DNA of 64,000 nucleotides from Chloroflexi bacterium UBA6077 (GTDB lineage Bacteria > Chloroflexota > UBA6077). This document shows positions 43,198 through 51,443 of this stretch, one piece after another. Under the pieces are notes generated by a model, which saw only the letters and a program-made list of their open reading frames with translations, was not told the origin of the DNA and ran no database searches. Numbering within the stretch: position 1 is the stretch's first letter; every line of letters starts with the position of its first letter. Both the position numbers and the translations under genes were made by a program. The DNA is taken from assembly GCA_002436065.1 (NCBI GenBank), contig DIXP01000099.1:1-64000 (forward strand), written 5' to 3'.

Positions 43198-44630
43198 TGG
43201 CGGAGGCGAGGGCTGCCCGTCCACGTCGGGCGTTCGACCTCCTTCGAACACCGGCTCTCGGGCCATTCCTGCACTGGCGACACGCCCGCTCCGCCCTCCA
43301 GCTTCCCATGCTCATGGTCGCCATCCTGGTCCTGTACGATGGCCTCTTCGGCCCACAGTTGGCCCCACGCAATCTGGCGGGCGTGGCTCCCTGGGTCCAG
43401 GGCAGAGGCGTGGCCGTCTTGGCTCTGTTGTTGGCAGGCAACCTCACCTGCATGGCCTGCCCATTCGCCCTATCCAGAAACGCCGGCAAGAAGCTGCTGG
43501 GAGGAAGGCGGAACTGGCCAAAGCGGCTCCAGGGGAAATGGCTCGTGGCCGGTCTTCTTCTGGTCTTCTTCTGGTTCTACGAACTGTTCGACCCCTGGGC
43601 GCTGCCCTGGCTGACGGCAGTCCTGGCAGCCGGCTACTTCGCGGGCGCCTTCATCGTAAACGGAGCCTTCTCAGGAATGTCCTTCTGCAAGTACCTCTGT
43701 CCCCTGGGGCACTTCAACTTCGTCAACTCCCTGGCTTCACCAGTGGAGGTCAGGATTCACCACCCCGAGGTGTGCACCGTCTGCGCCACCAAGGACTGCC
43801 TCAGGGGTAGAGGAGGACAGAGAGGCTGCGAGCTGTGGCTCTTCCAGCAGCGGAAGGTGGGCAACATGGACTGCACCTTCTGCCTCGATTGCGCGCGCGC
43901 ATGCCCCAACGACAACGTCGGCCTCCTGAGTCGCCTGCCCGGCTCAGAGCTTTGGGACGAACGGCCGCGGGCGGGTATCGGCCGTTTCTCCGATCGGGTC
44001 GACCTGGCTGCCCTGGCACTGGTGCTGGTCTTCGGCGCGTTCCTGAACGCCTTCGGCATGGTGGGCCCGTTCTACCCCTTCGCGGAGGGACTGGCACGGC
44101 TGCTGGGCACCAACTCGGAGGGCATGGTGCTGACGGTCATCTTCGGCGTGGGGATGCTGCTAATGCCGGTAGCGGTGGTGGGCACGGCGGCCTGGGTAAG
44201 TAGAGCCCTGGCTCGATCCCGCCAGCCCATCCTGTCGGTGGCGATCCACCACAGCCTTGCCCTGGTCCCCCTGGGCTTCGGCATGTGGCTGGCCCACTAC
44301 AGCTTCCATTTTCTGACCGGCGCGCTGACCCTGATTCCGGTCGCCCAGAGCTTCCTGGTGGACATTGGGATGCCCTTCCTTGGGCAACCCAACTGGAGCT
44401 TCGGCCCATTGGTGCCCGGTGGATGGTTGGTCCCAATTGAGTTGGTGCTGCTGGAGTTGGGCTGGCTGGCCACCTTGCTGGCGAGCTACCGGGCAACCAC
44501 GCTGTGGCAGATAGGGACCCGGGGATCCAAGGCGGCTTTCCTTCCCTGGGGACTGGTGGCAACAACGCTGTTTCTCTGGGGAGTCTGGTTGATGCTTCAG
44601 CCGATGGAGATGCGGGGAATTCTCGGTTAG
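43197..44630 (+). CDS. Membrane 4Fe-4S protein (NapH/CcoG-like)
   Basis: The 477-residue protein has about ten membrane helices and Cys motifs on the cytoplasmic side. CMACPFALSRN (about residue 84) and SFCKYLCPLGHFNF (about 164) are the CxxxCP motifs of NapH/NosR/CcoG. VCTVCATKDCLRG and the ferredoxin-like CTFCLDCARACPNDN (about 226) would bind one or two [4Fe-4S] clusters. The C-terminal half adds helices with several His (IHHSLALVP, MWLAHYSFHFLTG). CcoG is known to reduce Cu(II) for cbb3 oxidase assembly, and the neighbours (Sco, CtaG, YtkA) fit that role. The start is GTG 43197. Confidence 0.83.
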   Translation: MAEARAARPRRAFDLLRTPALGPFLHWRHARSALQLPMLMVAILVLYDGLFGPQLAPRNLAGVAPWVQGRGVAVLALLLAGNLTCMACPFALSRNAGKKLLGGRRNWPKRLQGKWLVAGLLLVFFWFYELFDPWALPWLTAVLAAGYFAGAFIVNGAFSGMSFCKYLCPLGHFNFVNSLASPVEVRIHHPEVCTVCATKDCLRGRGGQRGCELWLFQQRKVGNMDCTFCLDCARACPNDNVGLLSRLPGSELWDERPRAGIGRFSDRVDLAALALVLVFGAFLNAFGMVGPFYPFAEGLARLLGTNSEGMVLTVIFGVGMLLMPVAVVGTAAWVSRALARSRQPILSVAIHHSLALVPLGFGMWLAHYSFHFLTGALTLIPVAQSFLVDIGMPFLGQPNWSFGPLVPGGWLVPIELVLLELGWLATLLASYRATTLWQIGTRGSKAAFLPWGLVATTLFLWGVWLMLQPMEMRGILG

Positions 44631-44636
44631 GGAGAG

Positions 44637-45284
44637 ATGCCGGTGTCGTCACGGGGCTGGCTCGGCGCTATCGTCAGCATATCCTTGCTCCTACTGATCG
44701 CCCTCCTGATAGCTGCATGCTCGGTTACGACCAGCCGCCAGGCCGGGATAAACAGCGCGGAGCTGGGAGGAAGGCATAGTCCCGACTTCGAGCTGCTGGA
44801 CCAGGACGGCAAGATCGTTCGGCTGAGCGACCTCAGGGGTCGGGTTGTGGCGCTGACGTTCCTCTACACTAGCTGCCCCGACGTCTGCCCCATAGTGGCC
44901 CAGCTGTTTGCTCAGACTCGCGACAGACTTGGAGAGGCAAACAAGAAGGTGGTGTTCACGGCGATCAGCGTCGACCCAGAGCGAGACACGGTGGAACAGG
45001 TGAGCAAGTACCTGAGGGCCCAGGGTTTGGAGGGCAAGCTGCTGTTCTTGACCGGTGACCGGCCTTCCCTGGAGGCTGCCTGGGCGGCTTACCATATAGG
45101 GGTGGTCAAGGAGCCGGCGGCCACCACCACTACCGGCGCTCCGGGCTTCTACTACGTCGGGCATCACAACAGGGTATACCTGATCGACGCCGAGGGGCGC
45201 CAGAGGACACTGCTGAAGGACTTCGAGTTCACGCCCGCACAACTCGTACAGGCGCTGGAGCCGATGCTGAGAGAGATCAGATAG
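44637..45284 (+). CDS. SCO1/SenC-family copper chaperone
   Basis: This 215-residue membrane-anchored, thioredoxin-fold protein has an N-terminal hydrophobic segment ending in LLIALLIAACSVTTS (lipoprotein-type Cys). The copper site is TSCPDVCPIVAQL (CxxxC, about residue 80) with the distal His in YYVGHHNRVYLID (about 175). VVFTAISVDPERDTVEQVSKYL is the family signature. It delivers copper to the CuA site of cytochrome c oxidase or keeps its thiols reduced. It lies seven bases after the Fe-S membrane protein and 13 before ctaG. Confidence 0.94.
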   Translation: MPVSSRGWLGAIVSISLLLLIALLIAACSVTTSRQAGINSAELGGRHSPDFELLDQDGKIVRLSDLRGRVVALTFLYTSCPDVCPIVAQLFAQTRDRLGEANKKVVFTAISVDPERDTVEQVSKYLRAQGLEGKLLFLTGDRPSLEAAWAAYHIGVVKEPAATTTTGAPGFYYVGHHNRVYLIDAEGRQRTLLKDFEFTPAQLVQALEPMLREIR

Positions 45285-45296
45285 GAGGGAGCACGG

Positions 45297-46379
45297 GTGA
45301 GCCCGAATCTCGCGGCCTTCCTCACCTCCTGGGAGTGGGCACCCCCCGTCCTCATGGCCATACTCCTGTCGGGCAGTCTTTACACAATCGGCTGGCATCG
45401 GTTGTCCGGCACCCTCTCTCGTAGGGAAGGGGCTTGTCCCCTTCCGCCCTCGCCATCCCGTAGGGAAGGGGCTTGTCCCCTTCCGCCCGGCGGGACCATG
45501 CCGGCAGAACAGCAGGGCGAGCGCGCTGCCCTACAGATCGAGGCTGTGCATCACCTCCGGGGCGGCAGGGTCTTGTACCCTGCCCTACGTTACGAACCGG
45601 CGGGCGACGCCCTCGCGCTCCCGGCAGGCACCATGGCACCGTGGCGCCCCTGGTGCTTCGCGGGCGGGCTGCTATCGCTTGCCGTAGCCCTGCTCTCACC
45701 CATCGGCGTCTTCGGCGGGCTGTTCTTCTCTCTCCACATGACCCAACACATGCTGCTAATGGTGCTGGTTGCCCCTCTCCTGCTGCTGGGCTCGCCGGTG
45801 CTCCCGATGCTGTGGGCGCTGCCGGAGAGGCCGCGAAGCTGGGTAGCACCCCTCTTCGCCCAGGGTAGCCCCCTGACCTGGGCCTTCAACTTCGCTACCC
45901 ACCCTCTGATAGCGATGCCGCTGTACCTGAGCGCCATCGCCATCTGGCACATTCCCACCTTCTACGACGCCGCGCAGGGTCGTACCGTGATCCACGACCT
46001 GGAACACCTCTTTTTCCTGGGAACGGCCCTTTTGTTCTGGTGGCCGGTGGTCAATCCCCTCGGGGGACCTCGCAGGCTGAGCTACCTGGCAGCCATCCCC
46101 TACTTCCTGCCACCCATGCTGGTCGGCAATCTGGTTGGGGCACTGCTCACCTTCGCCGACCGGCCACTCTACGCCACCTACCTGAATGTGCCCAGGCTAT
46201 GGGGCATCTCGGTGGTGCAGGACCAGCAGTTGGCGGGACTGATCATGTGGGTGCCCGGCGGCATGGTGTACATCATACCTATCTTCATTATGGTGACCAT
46301 GTTGCTTCGAGAGGGACGGGAGGAGTTGGAGACGCCCGCGGGGGCGGAGCAACAACGCGTGGAGGAAGTCACTCAATGA
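45297..46379 (+). CDS. ctaG: CtaG-type cytochrome c oxidase assembly protein with repeat-derived insert
   Basis: This is a 360-residue polytopic membrane protein (caa3_CtaG family) starting at GTG 45297. The first helix is WAPPVLMAILLSGSLYTIGW. The normal body resumes at PWRPWCFAGGLLSLAVALLS with SLHMTQHMLLMVLVAPLLLLG, AIWHIPTFYDAA, HDLEHLFFLGTALLFWWPV and GISVVQDQQLAGLIMWVPGG. His and Met residues in these helices are the presumed copper ligands. Between helices 1 and 2 (about residues 38-113) lies a stretch encoded by palindromic repeats (REGACPLPP twice, then GGRVLYPALRYEP), absent from normal family members. The frame stays open, so the gene may still work. Confidence 0.88.
   Translation: MSPNLAAFLTSWEWAPPVLMAILLSGSLYTIGWHRLSGTLSRREGACPLPPSPSRREGACPLPPGGTMPAEQQGERAALQIEAVHHLRGGRVLYPALRYEPAGDALALPAGTMAPWRPWCFAGGLLSLAVALLSPIGVFGGLFFSLHMTQHMLLMVLVAPLLLLGSPVLPMLWALPERPRSWVAPLFAQGSPLTWAFNFATHPLIAMPLYLSAIAIWHIPTFYDAAQGRTVIHDLEHLFFLGTALLFWWPVVNPLGGPRRLSYLAAIPYFLPPMLVGNLVGALLTFADRPLYATYLNVPRLWGISVVQDQQLAGLIMWVPGGMVYIIPIFIMVTMLLREGREELETPAGAEQQRVEEVTQ
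45420..45584. repeat. Palindromic repeat cluster inside the ctaG coding sequence
   Basis: Two identical 30-base units (45420-45449 and 45459-45488) each fold as GGAAGGGG-CTTGT-CCCCTTCC. A third hairpin with the same five-base loop, GGCAGGGT-CTTGT-ACCCTGCC, is at 45564-45584. All lie in the loop between membrane helices 1 and 2 and keep the frame open. Confidence 0.85.
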
Positions 46380-46903
46380 CGAAGGCTTGGCCCTGTTTGC
46401 TCGCGATAGCTATTCTCCTACTGTCACCACTGCTGGCTGAAGCCAACGGGGGGACGATTCAAGTGGCAAGCCACCCCACCGGCCCATACCTGCTAACCGT
46501 CTTCACCAGCCCGAACCCGATACGGGTCGGCACCGTGGATGTCAGCGTGCTGATGCAGGAGGCCGGTGGGGAGACCGTGGAGAACGCCCTCGTACGGGTG
46601 ACGGCGAGGCCGGTGGACAGGGAGGGCGAGGAGACCATCTACGAGGCCACCCACGACATGGCGACCAACAAGCTGTACTATGCAGCCCACGCGGAGCTGC
46701 CCGAGGCGGGGCAGTGGCTGATATCAGTCCACGTAGCGGGGGACAGGGGCGAGGGAGCGGTGGAGTTCCAGGTGGAGGCGACGCAGGCCGGCCTTCTGGA
46801 TAGCCCCCTGGGGCTGGTCGGCCTGCTGACCGCTCCTCTCCTGCTGATCGCGGGGGGATGGGCGCTGGCAAAGAGAAGGGCTGCCCGCGGCGATCCAAGC
46901 TAG
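46376..46903 (+). CDS. Exported YtkA/FixH-like protein with C-terminal membrane anchor
   Basis: The 175-residue protein starts at ATG 46376, four bases inside the ctaG end. A Sec signal (KAWPCLLAIAILLLSPLLAEA) is followed by a beta-sandwich domain (GPYLLTVFTSPNPIRVGTVDVSVLMQ, LVRVTARPVDREGEETIYEATHDMATNKLYYAAHAELP). One C-terminal helix (GLVGLLTAPLLLIAGGWALA) and a short basic tail complete it. His-x-Met and Met/His residues of the sandwich could bind copper. It closes the copper/oxidase assembly operon and would sit on the outer face of the membrane near CtaG and Sco. Confidence 0.82.
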   Translation: MTKAWPCLLAIAILLLSPLLAEANGGTIQVASHPTGPYLLTVFTSPNPIRVGTVDVSVLMQEAGGETVENALVRVTARPVDREGEETIYEATHDMATNKLYYAAHAELPEAGQWLISVHVAGDRGEGAVEFQVEATQAGLLDSPLGLVGLLTAPLLLIAGGWALAKRRAARGDPS

Positions 46904-46941
46904 AACCGCGAGGGCAGCCCTCTTGCCACCTAATAGCCGGA

Positions 46942-47964
46942 CTAGGGAAGCATCTTCTCCAGCTCCCGGAAGTTCTCCATCACCATGGGGCGCTTGCCGT
47001 CCTCGATCTCGTGGAGCATCTCCACCAGCCGCGCGTTCAGCGTCATCGGCAGGCCCCACTCGCGGCCTATCTGGACCTGCTCTCCGACCCGATAGTCCAC
47101 TTCGGTCTTTCGCTTGCGCACCACGATGTCGCGCCATACGCCGGTGCGTCTCTTCAGGCGGTCGGCCGGCCGCCAGTACTCGTCCGCCATCTTGTCGAGG
47201 GAGTCCATTGCGATCTCCCACTCCTCCGGCGTACTCGGGATCATGAGCTCCGGCAAGAAGCCGTCAAAGGACTCCAGCTTCACCCCTTCGAGCTTAGCCA
47301 GCTCCACGGCCTCCTTGAGCATCGCCACGATCACTCGGCGAGCTCCCCTGTCAGCCAGAACATCTCCGGCGTCGGCGTCCACCAGGGCAGTGGCGTAGTT
47401 GCAGGCTGCCCAACACTGCTTGGACCACTTGTAGCCCCAGATGTTCGGGGTGACGACCGCCTCGGTGAACTTGGTGAGCTTGGAGTGAAGGTTCGTGACC
47501 CGCTCGGTGATGGACCCGTCCAGCTCGCCGATGTAGAAGGCGCCTTCGCTGCCGTACATGATCAGGCCCGGGCCATGGTAGTCCGAACCGTAGTTCACGA
47601 AGGCCCCAACCGTCCGATCCTGGCCGATCGCGGCGGCTATCCGCTTCTCGTTGAGTCCGTTCTGGAGTGAAACGACGAAGGAATCGGGCCTGAGCAGCGG
47701 TACGATCGGCTTCAAAGCAGCCTCCGTATGCTGCGACTTGACGGATAGGAACACGCAATCCAGGGGGCCGGTCAGATCGTCCGGGGTCGTGGCTCGGACG
47801 GGGACGGTGAACTCCGCTCGTCCCGTGATGGTGAGCCCACGCCGGTTGATGGCGTCCACGTGCTCCTTGACCGTGTCCACGAACAGCACATCCTCGCCAC
47901 CCCTGGCGAGAAAGGCCCCAACGGTGCCGCCGATGGCACCGGCTCCGACAATGGTGATCCGCAT
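46942..47964 (-). CDS. Ketopantoate reductase (PanE/ApbA) family oxidoreductase
   Basis: The 340-residue enzyme starts MRITIVGAGAIGGTVGAFLARGG, the NADP-binding Rossmann motif (ATG 47964, with AGGAG nine bases upstream; an ATG six bases earlier is too close). ApbA features are FLSVKSQHTEAALKPIVPLL, VSLQNGLNEKRIAAAIG and the helical C-domain with SKQCWAACNYATALVDADAG. The Lys and Asn-Gly-Leu motif are in place. The family reduces 2-keto acids such as ketopantoate. Because no pan genes are nearby and it ends peptide island 2, a role on another keto acid, or on a D-amino-acid-derived keto acid, is plausible. Confidence 0.88.
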   Translation of the reverse strand: MRITIVGAGAIGGTVGAFLARGGEDVLFVDTVKEHVDAINRRGLTITGRAEFTVPVRATTPDDLTGPLDCVFLSVKSQHTEAALKPIVPLLRPDSFVVSLQNGLNEKRIAAAIGQDRTVGAFVNYGSDYHGPGLIMYGSEGAFYIGELDGSITERVTNLHSKLTKFTEAVVTPNIWGYKWSKQCWAACNYATALVDADAGDVLADRGARRVIVAMLKEAVELAKLEGVKLESFDGFLPELMIPSTPEEWEIAMDSLDKMADEYWRPADRLKRRTGVWRDIVVRKRKTEVDYRVGEQVQIGREWGLPMTLNARLVEMLHEIEDGKRPMVMENFRELEKMLP

Positions 47965-48013
47965 GATCATGCACTCCTAGATAGTTGGGCGATCAGCCCA
48001 GCAGCCGACGCCG

Positions 48014-48697
48014 TCAGTTGCTCGGGACCAACTCGTTCAGGACGCTGGAGAGAAGCGTTCTTGCCAGGATGACCGGCTTGCCGACCACCTCCTCGACGAT
48101 GGCACGCATCTCCTTATCCATGGCCACGCAGGTCATCCAAACCAGGTCCACGTCCTGGCTCTTCAGGTAGTTAGCCGCCTCGCGTGCCGCCACAAGGCGG
48201 CTATCGTCGATGGAGGGCGGTGCGGAAGTCACCGCCGACTCGATGCCCAGGCCGGCATACCGCTTCTTCTCTCTCTCGATCTGGCCGGCAGAGGGCTTGA
48301 TGATGCCAAGCTTCTTGCCGGCGGCCAAGGACGAGATGATGGATGGGAACACCCGTCCGGGGTTGACGACCAGCCGGGAGGAGGTGATGCTGCTCCAATC
48401 GGCTCCGCAGAGGACCACGCAGAACTGCGCACCCTCCTTGACCAGGTAGTCGACGGTCTGCTGCACCAGGGGGAGTATCTTCCTGTGGGCCACCAGGATC
48501 AGCGAGCCATCACGCAGCCTGGAGACAGTCCCGACCTCGCCCGGATCCGGTGCCAGAGCAGCGATAGCCTGCGGGTCCAGCTCATCCAGTATCCCCTTCT
48601 CGATCACCTCAACCGGCTTGGTGAACGCCTGCCGCAGGTAGGGGATCAGCTCGATCTCGGGCGATTGCCCAACGTTGACCATTCCAATGCGATACAT
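48014..48697 (-). CDS. AroM family protein (second copy)
   Basis: The 227-residue protein starts MYRIGMVNVGQSPEIELIPY at ATG 48697 after AGGAGG. Shared AroM landmarks with the copy at 31199 are FCVVLCGADWSSI (Cys about 96), RVFPSIISSLAAGKKLGIIK and VDLVWMTCVAMDKEMR (Cys about 197). The pair is close to identical in many blocks, so one island's gene was copied from the other. The paired Cys and fold suggest relation to Asp/Glu/hydantoin racemases. Activity is unproven. It sits between an SDR and the ketopantoate-reductase-like gene on one transcript. Confidence 0.85.
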   Translation of the reverse strand: MYRIGMVNVGQSPEIELIPYLRQAFTKPVEVIEKGILDELDPQAIAALAPDPGEVGTVSRLRDGSLILVAHRKILPLVQQTVDYLVKEGAQFCVVLCGADWSSITSSRLVVNPGRVFPSIISSLAAGKKLGIIKPSAGQIEREKKRYAGLGIESAVTSAPPSIDDSRLVAAREAANYLKSQDVDLVWMTCVAMDKEMRAIVEEVVGKPVILARTLLSSVLNELVPSN

Positions 48698-48740
48698 ATC
48701 TGCCTCCTACAGAACCGTGCCCTGTTTGTGACGTCCCCGA

Positions 48741-49496
48741 CTAGAGCATCCAATGGCCGCCGTCGGTCATGATGGTCTGGCCGACGACGTAGCTGGACTC
48801 CTCCGAGGCCATAAAGGCAACGACGTTGGCTATCTCCATGGGATCGGCCAGCCGCTTGACGGAGATGGTGCTCATCTCCATCTCCTTCTCGGCCTCGCTG
48901 CGCCTTGCCCAGTCTTCCACGCCGAGAGGACTGAGGACGAAACCCGGAGCCACCACGTTGCACAGCACGTTGAAGGGGGCCAGCTCCACGGCCAACTGCC
49001 TCATCAGCCCGTGGGCGCCGGCCTTGGCAGCGGCGTATGGGATGATACGGCTGCGGCTGTGGCTGCGCCCCGCGCCCGAGCCGATTATGATTATCCTCCC
49101 CCACTTCTGCGCCTTCATGATGGGGGCAACTGCTCGTGCCATGTAGAAGGGTGCATGGAGGTTAAGCGCCACCACTCTGTGCCAGTCCTCGATGGTCAGA
49201 TCCTCCACGCCGCGGCCGGCCCCCACGGTGCCGCCGGCCACGTTGGCCAGGATGTCGACGTGCCCGTAGCGCTTGTAGACTTCCTGCACCGCCTTCTCGT
49301 CTGCCTCGGCATCGGTCACATCCACCAGCATGGGGACTCCGGAGATGCCGGACATCACCTTTTCCAGAAGCTCGCCCTGCTTATCGAAGCCCACGACGGT
49401 GGCGCCCCTCTCGGCCAGCTTCTTCGCAACAGCCTCGCCGATACCCTGGGCACACCCGGTCACGATGGCAACCTTGCCGGTAAGCTCAACCCCCAT
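48741..49496 (-). CDS. Short-chain dehydrogenase/reductase (SDR)
   Basis: This 251-residue classical SDR has the cofactor loop VAIVTGCAQGIGEAVAKKLAE at residues 9-29, ILANVAGG (NNAG-type motif), and catalytic Ser, Tyr and Lys in IIIIGSGAGRSHSRSRIIPYAAAKAG. VVAPGFVLSPLG and the end SYVVGQTIMTDGGHWM are standard. The acidic/Lys pattern after beta-2 (GFDKQG) favours NAD. It is closely similar to the SDR at 50639, including the shared GSGAGRS, APFY and GHWM blocks; the two flank the CapA-like gene. They probably oxidise or reduce a hydroxy acid or alcohol made in this pathway. Confidence 0.93.
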   Translation of the reverse strand: MGVELTGKVAIVTGCAQGIGEAVAKKLAERGATVVGFDKQGELLEKVMSGISGVPMLVDVTDAEADEKAVQEVYKRYGHVDILANVAGGTVGAGRGVEDLTIEDWHRVVALNLHAPFYMARAVAPIMKAQKWGRIIIIGSGAGRSHSRSRIIPYAAAKAGAHGLMRQLAVELAPFNVLCNVVAPGFVLSPLGVEDWARRSEAEKEMEMSTISVKRLADPMEIANVVAFMASEESSYVVGQTIMTDGGHWML

Positions 49497-49553
49497 CGTT
49501 CACCTCCAACTACCAGAGATCCTCTCTTCCTTTGGAAGAGGGTGATTGTGTTC

Positions 49554-50609
49554 TCACTTCAGCCGCAGGTATGCCCTGTCTCCTTCGATGGCTATCCCGG
49601 TCTTGAGGGGAGCGGAGATATCCACCAGCTTGCCCAGCACCTCCTTGGCATCGGCGCCGGAGGCGAGGCTGGGGAAGCCCCGTTCGTCGTGCACCAGCGG
49701 CACAACCTCCACGGAGAGCCCCTCATCCACCCCGATCTTCGCGATGAAGCCCTTTCGCTCCATATAGGGACGCGGGAAGTCGAACTCGAAGAAGAAGTTG
49801 CCGGGGCTGTAGAAGATGGGCTTCCCGCTGTACAGCTCGATAGGATGCAGGGTATGGGAATGGTGGCCGTAGACGACGTCGGCGCCGGCGTCGATCATTG
49901 CGTGCGCCAGCGGCTGCTGGTACTGTGCCAGCATTCCATAGGCTGGGCAGAGCCAGAAATCGGGGACGCCCCAGTGCAGCGATACGATGGCGACGTCGAC
50001 CTCGCCCTTCAGCCTGGCGATGCGCTCGCACAGCTCCTCCTGCTCCTTGGGCCTCACCCAGGTCCGCACGACGGGCATGGCGCCGGGGCTCTCCACCTGG
50101 AAGCTGGCATCCACGTCGTAAGAGACGTCCACGCGCAGCGGCGCCAGCCCGGGCCTGCCCGGGCCTGCATCGTAGCCGAGCGGGACGGTGGTAGCGAGGT
50201 TGAGCAGCCCGATCTTCTTGCCCTTTACCTCAAAAGTGAGAGGTCGGAAGGCCGCCTCCAGATCCAGGCCGGCGCCACAGCAGGGGACGCCCGCCGCGCT
50301 GCAGGTGGCCAGGGTGTCCGACAGCGCCTCGGGGCCGAAGTCCAGCATGTGGTTGTTTGCGAGGGTGACCGCCTGAATCCCCAGGGCCTTTACGTCCTCG
50401 ATCACCACCGGGTCCGAGCGGAGGTTACGATACTTGTTGGGGACGGGGTTGCCGCCCCTGGATAGCGGCGTTTCCAGGTTGGCGATGACCAGGTCGCTGC
50501 CCTTCAACTCGCTCACCATCGCCGCGACGGCCGCCTCTCCGCTGCCCAGCTTCTCCTGAGTGCGACGGGTTACCGGCCTGGTGTCGGCCAGAAGACTGAT
50601 AATAGCCAT
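49554..50609 (-). CDS. CapA-family (PGA_cap metallophosphatase-fold) protein
   Basis: The 351-residue protein starts at MAIISLLADTRPVTRRTQEK (ATG 50609); the frame continuing to 51083 is a shadow of the SDR. CapA/PgsA landmarks are LVIANLETPLSRGG (Asn-Leu-Glu), VTLANNHMLDFGPEALSDTL, VAIVSLHWGVPDFW, DVVYGHHSHTLHPIELYSG and FYSPGNFFFEFD. They supply the His/Asn/Asp metal ligands of a calcineurin-like fold. Unlike B. subtilis CapA it has no membrane anchor or signal, so it should be cytoplasmic. In this context, between two SDRs and upstream of aroM, it may hydrolyse a phosphate ester or amide of an imported compound instead of making polyglutamate. Confidence 0.85.
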   Translation of the reverse strand: MAIISLLADTRPVTRRTQEKLGSGEAAVAAMVSELKGSDLVIANLETPLSRGGNPVPNKYRNLRSDPVVIEDVKALGIQAVTLANNHMLDFGPEALSDTLATCSAAGVPCCGAGLDLEAAFRPLTFEVKGKKIGLLNLATTVPLGYDAGPGRPGLAPLRVDVSYDVDASFQVESPGAMPVVRTWVRPKEQEELCERIARLKGEVDVAIVSLHWGVPDFWLCPAYGMLAQYQQPLAHAMIDAGADVVYGHHSHTLHPIELYSGKPIFYSPGNFFFEFDFPRPYMERKGFIAKIGVDEGLSVEVVPLVHDERGFPSLASGADAKEVLGKLVDISAPLKTGIAIEGDRAYLRLK

Positions 50610-50638
50610 AGCTGTGATCGCTCCTCTTACCCCTTCTG

Positions 50639-51397
50639 CTAGAACATCCAGTGTCCACCGTCGACGGTGAGCGTCTGGCCGACGACGTAGCTGGCCTCCT
50701 CGGAGGCCGCAAAGGCGATGACGTTGGCAACCTCCATCGGATCGCCCATGCGCTTTACCGCTATGCTGCTGTACACCGCGGCCCGCTCCTCCTCCGTGCG
50801 TCGCTCCATCTCCACCCGACCCAGGGGGCTCGCTATCATCCCGGGCGAGACCACGTTGCACAGAACGTTGTGGGGGGCCAACTCCACACCCAACTGGCGC
50901 ATCAGCCCCATCACCCCGGCCTTCGCGGCAGTGTAGGGAACGATGCCGGTTCGGCTGTAGCTGCGGCCGGCGCCGGACCCCACGGTGATTATCCGGCCCC
51001 ACTTCTGGGCCTTCATGATGGGGGCAACCGCCAGGCTGAGGTAGAAAGGCGCATGGAGGTTCAGATCCAGCAGCCGGTGCCAATCCTTGATCGAGATACG
51101 CTCGATCCCCGCGGGCGCCCCAAGGATGCCGCCGGCGACGTTGACCAGGATGTCGACCCGGCCGTATCGCTTATGCACATCCTGCACGAGCCGCCGGTCG
51201 GCCTCGGCGTCCGTTACATCCATCGGCACGGCAAATCCCCCGGGGACGCTCCCCATTACACCCGAGAGCCTATCGGCCAGGACGTCGACGCCAACGACCG
51301 TGGCGCCCCTCTCGGCAAGCTTCAACACCGTCGCCTCGCCAATCACCTGGGCGGCGCCCGTCACAATGGCAACCCTGTCCTTCAGTTCGACTCCCAA
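50639..51397 (-). CDS. Short-chain dehydrogenase/reductase (SDR), second copy
   Basis: The 252-residue SDR is best started at TTG 51397, preceded by GGAGGG. The protein then begins with (Met)GVELKDRVAIVTGAAQVIGE, matching the paralogue at 48741 residue for residue at the ends. The longer frame to 51469 translates a repeat hairpin. Cofactor loop TGAAQVIGEA (Val where Gly is usual), ILVNVAGG, and Ser-Tyr-Lys in ITVGSGAGRSYSRTGIVPYTAAKAG are present. VVGVDVLADR suggests NAD. The replaced Gly in the glycine-rich loop is a small oddity. It starts 24 bases or so from the CapA-like gene on the same transcript. Confidence 0.92.
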   Translation of the reverse strand: MGVELKDRVAIVTGAAQVIGEATVLKLAERGATVVGVDVLADRLSGVMGSVPGGFAVPMDVTDAEADRRLVQDVHKRYGRVDILVNVAGGILGAPAGIERISIKDWHRLLDLNLHAPFYLSLAVAPIMKAQKWGRIITVGSGAGRSYSRTGIVPYTAAKAGVMGLMRQLGVELAPHNVLCNVVSPGMIASPLGRVEMERRTEEERAAVYSSIAVKRMGDPMEVANVIAFAASEEASYVVGQTLTVDGGHWMF

Positions 51398-51443
51398 AGC
51401 AGTCCCTCCAACTTCAGATGAATCACTCCCCCCTAGAAGAGGT

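Noticed and set aside
45420..45488. Two 30-base repeats as a CRISPR array
   Set aside because: The units are palindromic, only nine bases apart, inside a coding frame, and there is no third identical unit.
48753..50465. Long plus-strand open frame of 570 codons, and similar long antisense frames at 22659-24119, 29829-31028, 53445-54776, 60608-61639 and 9792-10718 (minus)
   Set aside because: They lie exactly opposite genes with clear family motifs. Their products are compositionally odd (rich in His, Gln, Arg, Gly), have no recognisable domains, and reflect GC-rich third positions.
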